Under the pieces are notes generated by a model. The model did no database searches and had not been told where the DNA came from. It worked only from the letters and a program-made list of their open reading frames with translations. Below, piece after piece: positions 1-5,215 of a stretch of 5,837 nt of DNA. Where the stretch lies: NCBI GenBank assembly GCA_947379685.1, contig CANCOG010000332.1, positions 1 through 5,837 on the forward strand, given 5' to 3'. Position 1 is the stretch's first letter; every line of letters starts with the position of its first letter. This DNA is from Flavipsychrobacter stenotrophus (GTDB lineage: Bacteria; Bacteroidota; Bacteroidia; Chitinophagales; Chitinophagaceae). The translations under genes were made by a program, and so were the position numbers.

Positions 1-528
1 CTCGGCACACCAGCGTCCGGGGTTGTCTTTGGAATAAGAAAGGTAGCGATTCCAAATACACCATTTTACAATTGGCCCTATCAATTCAGAGTCATATCGA
101 ACCAATTTGTTACATTCATAAGTGTAATTTTTTATTTTATCTTCCAGATGATTGGCAGTTTCATCTCTGATGAAAAATCTGTTTGTGTAAATATTATAAG
201 GTTGGTTTTTCCCAAAGTTAGGCTGGATGGAATCGGTCAGGGAAATAAATTGCTTTTTTGTTTTGTTGATGTAGTTGTACAGATCATCTGTAATTGAATC
301 CAGATGGTTTGCTAAATCAATGCATTGCATCCTGACGGAAACGCGAATTTGCTTTCGAAAAATATAAGCACGGCTCGTCTCTATATCTGCAATTAAGCTA
401 TTTTTTGATTTACTAAAGGTTTCACTATACACCTCATAATCCAGCCTCGCCGGCCGTGATATTTTATAACACAAGCAGGCCATGATTGTCAGGAATAGGC
501 AAGTGGTGAAAAGTTCGAATTTTTTCAA
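1..528 (-). CDS. GldM-like protein, copy 2 (N-terminal 176 residues, cut by window edge)
   Basis: This frame is open from a TTG at 528 to the window edge and encodes 176 residues without a stop. It is a paralog of the complete GldM-like gene just upstream: 20 of the first 34 residues are identical, including the E-L-F start, one hydrophobic helix (about residues 6-21), C-Y-K at 20-22, R-P-x-R at 25-28 and D-Y-E-x-Y at 30-34. A later WNRYLSYSKDN segment corresponds to LWEGFFNDDNN in the other copy. The rest is polar and helix-like, as expected for the periplasmic helical domain of GldM/PorM. The Ig-like domains that would confirm the family lie outside the window. TTG is preferred because it sits in the same context (GCC-TTG-A) and exactly as far from the promoter motif as in the paralog. 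The next ATG (483) would destroy the membrane helix, and an in-frame stop lies at the promoter. Function: probably a membrane-anchored periplasmic protein; exact role unknown. Confidence 0.75.
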   Translation of the reverse strand, partial: MKKFELFTTCLFLTIMACLCYKISRPARLDYEVYSETFSKSKNSLIADIETSRAYIFRKQIRVSVRMQCIDLANHLDSITDDLYNYINKTKKQFISLTDSIQPNFGKNQPYNIYTNRFFIRDETANHLEDKIKNYTYECNKLVRYDSELIGPIVKWCIWNRYLSYSKDNPGRWCAE

Positions 529-548
529 GGCAAAGAAACCCAAAAGGT

Positions 549-586
549 GTTACTAAAGATACGAATTTGTTGTTATGATGTAAATA
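549..586 (-). promoter_or_regulatory. Promoter of GldM-like copy 2
   Basis: Read on the minus strand, TATCTTTA (561 to 554) fits the Bacteroidota -7 element TAnnTTTG except for the last base. It sits inside a 17-nt block, TTCGTATCTTTAGTAAC (565 to 549), that matches the block upstream of the paralog at 16 of 17 positions. In both genes exactly 20 bases separate this block from the TTG start, while those 20 bases are only weakly similar. The -33 element is weak (AT-rich sequence around 583-586). The transcript leader would be very short, about 15-20 nt. No Shine-Dalgarno sequence is present, as is usual in this phylum. Confidence 0.6.
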
Positions 587-721
587 AAATACCTGATAGG
601 GAGATGCACAGTTATTGGTCTTTGAGACACTACCAGAGAACGTACCACATTTATTTCTTCGCTCACCAACCAGGGTATTGGCGAACTCAAGGATAAGCTT
701 TGGGATGCACTGACTTTCAAA
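566..721 (+). pseudogene. Probable remnant of the 3' end of an Obg/CgtA GTPase gene
   Basis: Three short plus-strand stretches, in three different frames, read in order like the end of the Obg G domain. First comes FVVMM (566-580) followed by NKIP at 583-594, resembling the G4 NKxD strand with the Asp replaced. Then ETLPENVPH lies at 624-650. Finally FISSLTNQGIGELKD and LWDAL lie at 650-712, resembling the G5 and last-helix region (FISS.T..GI.ELKD.LW..L) of Bacteroidota Obg proteins as I remember them. At least two frameshifts and no start make it non-functional. The 5' part of such a gene would lie where the minus-strand GldM-like copy 2 now is, so a rearrangement joined the two. The identification is from memory of the family, not from a search; chance resemblance of a short segment is the alternative. 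The whole gap 529-732 holds nothing else apart from the copy 2 promoter. Confidence 0.5.
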
Positions 722-732
722 TATATTTTATA

Positions 733-2232
733 TTACTTTAACAATACAGCTAACGGAGCGGGTGAAACAACTTCACCCGCTTTTGTTGTAGCACGGACGT
801 TGGATATGTACACTTTGTCCCCTGAGGAGAGTTTACCAATGGCATCAGCGGCAGCTTCATTATTTGCAAAATCCGGGCCATGGATATCATAGGTCTCCAG
901 ATGCTGCGAGCTCTGTTTTATTATATCCATTTCGAAGCTGGTCACAGTATAGTTCATGGCGAAATCAGGGTCGAACGGAATTATAGTAATCCCTTTCTGC
1001 GATTTAAACCACCCAACATCCATTGCTTCAATATGACTGTTGCTAATTCCGGTGTAAGGGCTTGGTACATCCTTCACTTTGATTCTAGTGATGGACATAG
1101 TGTTTATTATACCCTCACTACCCTTTGCATCAACATATGCAACTATCTCGTTGGTGGAGTTCTTGGCGGGTATAATTTGGTAATGTCCATCACTCACCTT
1201 AACCACTTTTGCACCTGATACCCTCAATGACAATTCAGCAGAGGAGTAACCCGGAACGATTATTGTGACTGGGTTTTCCATATCTCTGTAGCACGTATTC
1301 GTTTTGTCAAGCAACAGGCAAGCTCCCTTTGCAAGAACAAAGTACTGGAACGACCAGGGAACCGAGATAGGGCCGTCATGTAAATGTTGAATTAACTGAC
1401 CCATCGCAGTGTGTGTGCCAACAGAATTTGCAATATCTGACCAATTACCTTCGCAATAATTTTCAGTTGTTATCTTGCCTGTTTTGGCCGAGTAAGAGTT
1501 GTGGTTTTGAGACTCATCGGTGGCAAAATAAATATTCGCACTTATTTTTTCGCCTGAGAAAAATGGCTTACTTGGAAATGACACTATTGAGTATAATGGC
1601 CCTCCAAAATAACAACCGCCGTGATAAGTTCTCCATGCTCGTTCTGATATCCTTTGCATGTAAAACAATTCAGTTCGTAGCAGATTATTTTTTATCAACG
1701 TTCTTATAAAGTCTGGTTCTCCTTGTGTTATTTGCAAAAAATGGGCTTTGTTTTGCCTGGTGTTGTTGTCATCATTGAAAAACCCTTCCCACAAAAAGTT
1801 CCTTACATATGAGCTAAAACATTCGGAATCATTTCTATCGAAGATAATCCCTGCGATTTGTTCAATTTTACCGGAAATATCCCTCTCCAGTTCTGCCTTT
1901 TTCGAACGCCTCGGGTCATTAAAATAAAAGTCGAAATGAGCGGTGAATGCGCTGGATTTATCTACAGATTTAATCATTGACTGAATTTCGGAATCAACAA
2001 TTCTTGCTTTGCGTTCATATTTATCCCGATACTCTGTTCTGCCAGTCAATACAGTAGAGTCGAAAATTACGGAACGGTATCTCAGTAGTTCTTTTGTTAA
2101 GTCATTTTGTTTTTTTTGAAGAAAGTCCTCATACAATTCATAATCCACCCTCACCGGTCGCTTCATTTTATAACACAATAAAGCCAATATGGCCAGAAAA
2201 ATAAAATGAATGAAGAGTTCCGTTTTTCTCAA
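733..2232 (-). CDS. GldM/PorM-family protein (complete, 499 aa), orphan paralog
   Basis: Length (499) is close to that of GldM/PorM (about 515). There is one membrane helix (residues 7-21), then a helix-rich region (about 30-205) with charged, coiled-coil-like stretches, as in GldM domain D1. From about 206 it turns beta-rich. Residues 215-310 resemble D2, including PWSFQYFV (292-299). ENPVTIIVPG (319-328) matches the start of D3 (DNPISISVPG in GldM). The SITRIKVKDVPSP stretch (380-392) leads into D4, which ends in GDKVYISNVRA (471-481), a near copy of the GldM C-terminal GDKVYFENIKA. True GldM works with GldL as the proton-driven motor shaft and contacts the GldK/GldN ring. Its helix carries a conserved Glu, which is absent here (LFIHFIFLAILALLCYK), so coupling to a GldL-type motor is doubtful. 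No gldK, gldL or gldN is adjacent. The start is TTG at 2232: upstream codons reach a stop (TAG) without an ATG, and the next Met (23) would lose the helix. Family assignment is firm; specific role unknown. Confidence 0.82.
   Translation of the reverse strand: MRKTELFIHFIFLAILALLCYKMKRPVRVDYELYEDFLQKKQNDLTKELLRYRSVIFDSTVLTGRTEYRDKYERKARIVDSEIQSMIKSVDKSSAFTAHFDFYFNDPRRSKKAELERDISGKIEQIAGIIFDRNDSECFSSYVRNFLWEGFFNDDNNTRQNKAHFLQITQGEPDFIRTLIKNNLLRTELFYMQRISERAWRTYHGGCYFGGPLYSIVSFPSKPFFSGEKISANIYFATDESQNHNSYSAKTGKITTENYCEGNWSDIANSVGTHTAMGQLIQHLHDGPISVPWSFQYFVLAKGACLLLDKTNTCYRDMENPVTIIVPGYSSAELSLRVSGAKVVKVSDGHYQIIPAKNSTNEIVAYVDAKGSEGIINTMSITRIKVKDVPSPYTGISNSHIEAMDVGWFKSQKGITIIPFDPDFAMNYTVTSFEMDIIKQSSQHLETYDIHGPDFANNEAAADAIGKLSSGDKVYISNVRATTKAGEVVSPAPLAVLLK
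757..785 (+). terminator. Plus-strand intrinsic-terminator-like hairpin inside the 3' end of the GldM-like gene
   Basis: A perfect 10-bp stem, AGCGGGTGAA (757-766) with TTCACCCGCT (772-781), closes a 5-nt loop. The T that ends the right arm and TTT after it form a short T-run on the plus strand. On the minus strand no T-run follows, so as a terminator it would only stop plus-strand transcripts. It overlaps codons for AGEVVSPA (about residues 485-491), which are expected in this position of the family, so the hairpin may be a by-product of coding. It lies about 35 bases beyond the Obg-like remnant, where the terminator of that lost gene could have been. Confidence 0.35.
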
Positions 2233-2252
2233 GGCTATGGTTGCAAATAGAC

Positions 2253-2290
2253 GTAACTAAAGATACGAAGTTTATATTATAAAGAACAAA
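2253..2290 (-). promoter_or_regulatory. Promoter of GldM-like copy 1
   Basis: On the minus strand, TTTG (2290 to 2287) is followed after 21 bases by TATCTTTA (2265 to 2258). This fits the Bacteroidota -33 TTTG / -7 TAnnTTTG pattern with one mismatch at the last base. The surrounding 17-nt block TTCGTATCTTTAGTTAC (2269 to 2253) is repeated almost exactly upstream of copy 2. The block ends 20 bases before the TTG start, giving a short leader without a Shine-Dalgarno sequence. Confidence 0.65.
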
Positions 2291-2304
2291 AGCTGCGGGG
2301 GATG

Positions 2305-2318
2305 AACATTTACATGTT
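2305..2318. promoter_or_regulatory. AACAT-n4-ATGTT dyad (possible operator)
   Basis: Perfect 5-bp inverted repeat AACAT-TTAC-ATGTT, placed 14 bases upstream of the -33 element of the minus-strand promoter. The same half-sites recur in the dyad at 2405-2427 near the opposite promoter, but with a different spacing. A protein-binding role is speculative. Confidence 0.25.
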
Positions 2319-2404
2319 AGGTGGGAGTAGGGTTACTAACCAAAGATTAATATTCCTCTATTCACCCATCCCTTTTGTAATTTTTTCCTGACTAATCGGG
2401 TGTG

Positions 2405-2427
2405 TTTAACATGATTTTCATGTTAAA
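2405..2427. promoter_or_regulatory. 9-bp perfect inverted repeat upstream of the CHU_C gene promoter (possible operator)
   Basis: TTTAACATG (2405-2413), 5-nt spacer ATTTT, CATGTTAAA (2419-2427) form a perfect dyad. It sits immediately upstream of the -33 position of the plus-strand promoter, where an activator or repressor site would be expected. It is AT-rich and has no T-tract, so a terminator is unlikely. The rest of 2319-2404 shows only a small GGTTA-C-TAACC palindrome (2331-2341) and no gene. Confidence 0.35.
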
Positions 2428-2431
2428 AGGC

Positions 2432-2461
2432 TTAGTGTTAAAAAAAGTATTATTATTTTTG
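2432..2461 (+). promoter_or_regulatory. Promoter of the Ig-repeat/CHU_C surface protein gene
   Basis: TATTTTTG at 2454-2461 is an exact match to the Bacteroidota -7 element TAnnTTTG. A one-mismatch -33 element (TTAG, 2432-2435) lies 18 bases upstream. Transcription would start near 2468, about 12 bases before the ATG at 2480. The frame stays open upstream to 2402, but a start there would lie upstream of this promoter, so this element decides the start. Confidence 0.6.
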
Positions 2462-2479
2462 CACCAACAATCCTATGTT

Positions 2480-4999
2480 ATGAGATTATTTTACATACTA
2501 TCAATTTTCCTGTTATTTCCTATCAGTGCTTTTAGTCAGGCGGGCTGGACACCAACTTCGGTAGCGTTCAGTAACGCTCCATGTATTGGAGACACACTTA
2601 CATTATCCGATACCGGTGGTACCACATTAGGCGGAACAGATACATATTATTGGGTTGGTCCTTCTGGCTTTGTTAGTACGTTGCAATTTGTGAAAATACC
2701 CAATGCCAGCTATGCTGATACTGGCCTGTATTATTGTGTTTTTGACGGATACGATACAGCCTGGACGCATGTCATGGTTTACCCACACCCGCCTGTTCCC
2801 GATATTGCAGTAACACCACCCATTTGTTCCGGTCAAACCCTTCATCTTAATGCTACAGACACCGTCGGGGCCTCATATAGCTGGGTTGGGCCCAATGGAT
2901 TTACCTCCACATCTCAAAACCCAAATATTACCGGAATTATAACCGGTGCCACGGGATTGTATACACTTACCTGCTCCCTGGGCGGTTGTATTTCGGGGCC
3001 CGCCCTTGTTTATGTGTTGGTAGACTCTACGCCCGTTGCCCCTACGGTTACCGGTTCTATTACATTATGTTCAGGCGATTCACTGGTGCTTACTTCTGCT
3101 TGTACTACTCCAGGGGTAATCTATAACTGGAATGGCCCGGCACTTTATACCTCTACTGCTCAAAACAATGTGATACACAGTGTCATACCATCTCAGAGTG
3201 GCAATTATACCGTTACAGTTACAAAAGGTATTTGCAGCAATGCATCCAGCGTTGCTGTTATTATTAACCAAATACCAACTTTGCCAATTGTAGGCAGTAC
3301 TTCCCCCATGTGTTCGGGCGGTTTACTGACATTATCGGCATACTCAACGCCGAGCACCGGAACCTATTATTGGACTGGTCCAAATTCATTTACCGCAGTT
3401 GTTCAGAATCCTTCAATTGGTTCGGTAACAATTGCTGCATCGGGTATCTACACCGTTTACGAGGTCGTGAATGGTTGTACTTCTGATACTGCATTCGATA
3501 CCGTCGTTATTAATCCAACGCCTCCTAATCCGGTGGTATGGAGTAATTCTCCCGTTTGTGAAGGCGACACGCTTAAGTTGCATGCTATGGACGATAGCAC
3601 TGCTTCGTTTTTTAGTTGGGCTGGGCCTTCATCTTTTTCTGCTACCGGCGCCAACCCCATTGTCACTAATTCAACTCCGGCTGCCGATGGTGTTTACACT
3701 GTTACCGCCTCGCTCGGGCCATGTTCATCTTCAAGTTCTACAGGTGTTACTATTAATCCCGCTCCGCCGCTCATTGCGACATACAATGGCCCTGTTTGTA
3801 GTGGAGATACCCTGAAACTTATGGGATCCAGCAACCCCGGCAATACTTTTAGCTGGGTAGGTCCATATTCCTATGTCGGTGCTGGCTCTATTGCCACCCG
3901 TTATCCGGCTATCCTGGAATATGCAGGAGTGTACACAGTAACAGTTACCGATGCCATTGGGTGTCACACTTCAGGAACAGATTCCGTTGTTATTCATACC
4001 ACTCCGTCTCCACCATGGGTGCCCTGGTCTACTTTTTGCCAGTATGCATATGCGCCACCACTAATGGCAGTTGAAGCTACAAATGTGCTTTGGTTCCCTA
4101 CCCGGGTAGCTACCGCGGGAACTGGGATTACAGTTGCGCCAATTCCTTCAACAAACACACCGGGAATATATTTCTTTTATCTTAACCAGACAATTGACGG
4201 GTGTGTGAGTGAGGTAGATTCTGTTGTAGTTGTGGTAAATCCAAAACCAGTCACTACGCTTAACAATCGATTGGTGTCAATCTGCCCACACGACAGTATC
4301 AGGTATACAGCAACAAATGCTGACCCTTTTGTAACTTTCCATTGGACCCCTACTTTGTATCTGAGTGATTCGGTTTCATCATCTGTTTTGGCTAACCCCA
4401 TTACTGATATTGATTACATGGTGGTTGCCACAAACCAGTTTAATTGTTCCGATACGCAATCTGCTGCAGTAACGGTTTATCCGGCAAGTATTGTACTTAT
4501 GGATGTGCGCGATACGGTTAACCTTTTTCCCGGCGAAAGTTTTCACGTACAGCCTAAGACTAATTGTACTGCATTTACCTGGTTCCCTTCAGAAGGTTTA
4601 AATGAAGCACATCAGTCGGATCCGGTTGTGACACCTGAGGTAAGCACCAAGTACTTTGTTACGGCCATAACCGAGAAGGGCTGTATTGTTACTGATTCAG
4701 TTTATTTCCATCTTAACCAGGAAACGCTATACGGCATACCTAATGCGTTTACACCCGGTACAGGCGTAAATAACACGTTCAAACTAATAAGGAATGGCTT
4801 GGCCAATTTGAATTATTTCAGGGTATTCAATCGTTGGGGTGTAATGATATTCGAAACAACAAATATCGAGGAAGGTTGGGATGGCACGTTCAAAGCAGCC
4901 CCTCAACCGGTAGGTGTTTATGTTTATGAAGTCCAGGCAGTTTCTGCTACTACAAATAAGATATTTAATATGAAGGGCAATGTTACATTGCTGAGGTAA
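2480..4999 (+). CDS. Secreted Ig-repeat protein with gliding-motility-associated (CHU_C) C-terminal domain
   Basis: Encodes 839 residues. A signal peptide (MRLFYILSIFLLFPISAFSQ, 1-20) follows an ATG at 2480. Nine Ig-like modules of about 80 residues occupy 21-748; they resemble the 'Ig-like, CHU_C-associated' repeats. Residues 750-839 form a CHU_C domain with IPNAFTPG (753-760), FNRWG (783-787), GWDG (799-802), GVYVYEV (812-818) and a terminal VTLLR. In Bacteroidota this domain is the type B signal for export by the type IX secretion system and attachment at the cell surface. The protein is expected to cross the inner membrane by Sec and the outer membrane by T9SS. No catalytic motif is visible, so a structural or adhesive role is the best guess. 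An in-frame GTG at 2402 and ATG at 2411 would add an N-terminal stretch before the signal peptide and lie upstream of the promoter; they are rejected. Divergent from the GldM-like genes. Confidence 0.88.
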   Translation: MRLFYILSIFLLFPISAFSQAGWTPTSVAFSNAPCIGDTLTLSDTGGTTLGGTDTYYWVGPSGFVSTLQFVKIPNASYADTGLYYCVFDGYDTAWTHVMVYPHPPVPDIAVTPPICSGQTLHLNATDTVGASYSWVGPNGFTSTSQNPNITGIITGATGLYTLTCSLGGCISGPALVYVLVDSTPVAPTVTGSITLCSGDSLVLTSACTTPGVIYNWNGPALYTSTAQNNVIHSVIPSQSGNYTVTVTKGICSNASSVAVIINQIPTLPIVGSTSPMCSGGLLTLSAYSTPSTGTYYWTGPNSFTAVVQNPSIGSVTIAASGIYTVYEVVNGCTSDTAFDTVVINPTPPNPVVWSNSPVCEGDTLKLHAMDDSTASFFSWAGPSSFSATGANPIVTNSTPAADGVYTVTASLGPCSSSSSTGVTINPAPPLIATYNGPVCSGDTLKLMGSSNPGNTFSWVGPYSYVGAGSIATRYPAILEYAGVYTVTVTDAIGCHTSGTDSVVIHTTPSPPWVPWSTFCQYAYAPPLMAVEATNVLWFPTRVATAGTGITVAPIPSTNTPGIYFFYLNQTIDGCVSEVDSVVVVVNPKPVTTLNNRLVSICPHDSIRYTATNADPFVTFHWTPTLYLSDSVSSSVLANPITDIDYMVVATNQFNCSDTQSAAVTVYPASIVLMDVRDTVNLFPGESFHVQPKTNCTAFTWFPSEGLNEAHQSDPVVTPEVSTKYFVTAITEKGCIVTDSVYFHLNQETLYGIPNAFTPGTGVNNTFKLIRNGLANLNYFRVFNRWGVMIFETTNIEEGWDGTFKAAPQPVGVYVYEVQAVSATTNKIFNMKGNVTLLR
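2540..4723 (+). repeat. Nine tandem Ig-like protein modules (about 80 residues each)
   Basis: Approximate module boundaries in the 839-residue protein are 21-105, 106-185, 186-266, 267-348, 349-429, 430-509, 510-590, 591-670 and 671-748. The typical pattern is C-S-G-D-T-L-x-L, then a W-x-G-P-x-x-F segment, then G-x-Y-T-V-T, then G-C. The first Cys recurs at 35, 116, 197, 278, 360, 440, 520 and 602, a spacing of 80-82. The second recurs at 170, 252, 333, 415, 495, 575, 656 and 735. This suggests one disulfide per module. Modules 1-6 keep the W-x-G-P core, while 7-9 have W-F-P or W-T-P instead, and module 9 has lost its first Cys. DNA identity between modules is low, so the duplications are old. 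Confidence 0.8.
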
Positions 5000-5015
5000 T
5001 ATTTAAAGGAATTCC

Positions 5016-5053
5016 AAATGTACAAAGCCCCTTTTCAGGGGCTTTGTACATTT
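5016..5053 (+). terminator. Intrinsic terminator after the CHU_C gene
   Basis: A perfect 16-bp stem (left arm 5016-5031, right arm 5038-5053) with loop TTTTCA begins 16 bases after the stop codon. The base of the stem is AAA/TTT and the top is CCCC/GGGG, so it could act in both directions. The T-tract is short. It separates this gene from the lectin gene, which has its own putative promoter. Confidence 0.75.
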
Positions 5054-5089
5054 AAGGGTAATCCAGGATTGAAATTGTGCGAATTTTCA

Positions 5090-5174
5090 TTCAATATAGC
5101 TTTATTAAAAATTGTTCAGGTTACCAACCATTTGCCTACTTTTAATTGTCTGTAATAGTTCAATATAGTTTTAT
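5090..5174. repeat. 16-nt direct repeat upstream of the lectin gene
   Basis: TTCAATATAGCTTTAT (5090-5105) recurs as TTCAATATAGTTTTAT (5159-5174), 15 of 16 bases identical and 69 bases apart start to start. The second copy abuts the putative -7 element of the lectin gene. The rest of 5054-5215 is AT-rich, with no gene seen. Confidence 0.45.
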
Positions 5175-5181
5175 ATTTTTA
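5174..5181 (+). promoter_or_regulatory. Putative -7 element for the lectin gene
   Basis: TATTTTTA matches TAnnTTTG except for the last base, the same deviation as in the two GldM-like promoters. It would start transcription about 30 bases before the ATG at 5216. A TTG at 5146-5148 lies 25 bases upstream, somewhat far for a -33 element. TACTTTTA at 5137-5144 is an alternative. Weakly supported. Confidence 0.35.
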
Positions 5182-5215
5182 CATCGTTGAGTATACCCGT
5201 AGTTAAACCGATAAA

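Noticed and set aside
469..528. Lipoprotein signal in GldM-like copy 2 (I-M-A-C at residues 15-18)
   Set aside because: The paralog has Leu at the matching Cys position (18) and its Cys20 is preceded by L-L, so no lipobox is shared; a membrane anchor as in GldM fits both copies better.
880..1709. Plus-strand open frames (880-1218 and 1413-1709)
   Set aside because: They lie fully inside the GldM-like gene on the opposite strand, have no recognisable domain and no promoter; shadows of the real gene.
2233..2401. Small gene in the divergent intergenic region (open plus-strand stretch about 2281-2391)
   Set aside because: About 30 codons from the first ATG, no start signal, no hydrophobic or family pattern; best explained as regulatory DNA.
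2402..2479. N-terminal extension of the CHU_C protein from GTG 2402 or ATG 2411
   Set aside because: The exact TAnnTTTG promoter at 2454-2461 lies downstream of those starts, and the ATG at 2480 gives a textbook signal peptide directly.
2627..4401. Minus-strand and alternative plus-strand open frames inside the CHU_C gene
   Set aside because: They come from the biased Thr/Ser/Val-rich repeat codons, have no start signals, and conflict with the clearly real Ig/CHU_C frame.
2540..4723. CRISPR array or DNA-level tandem repeat
   Set aside because: The periodicity of about 240 bases is at the protein level only, and the DNA modules are diverged and in one open frame. No short identical repeats with spacers were seen anywhere in the window.
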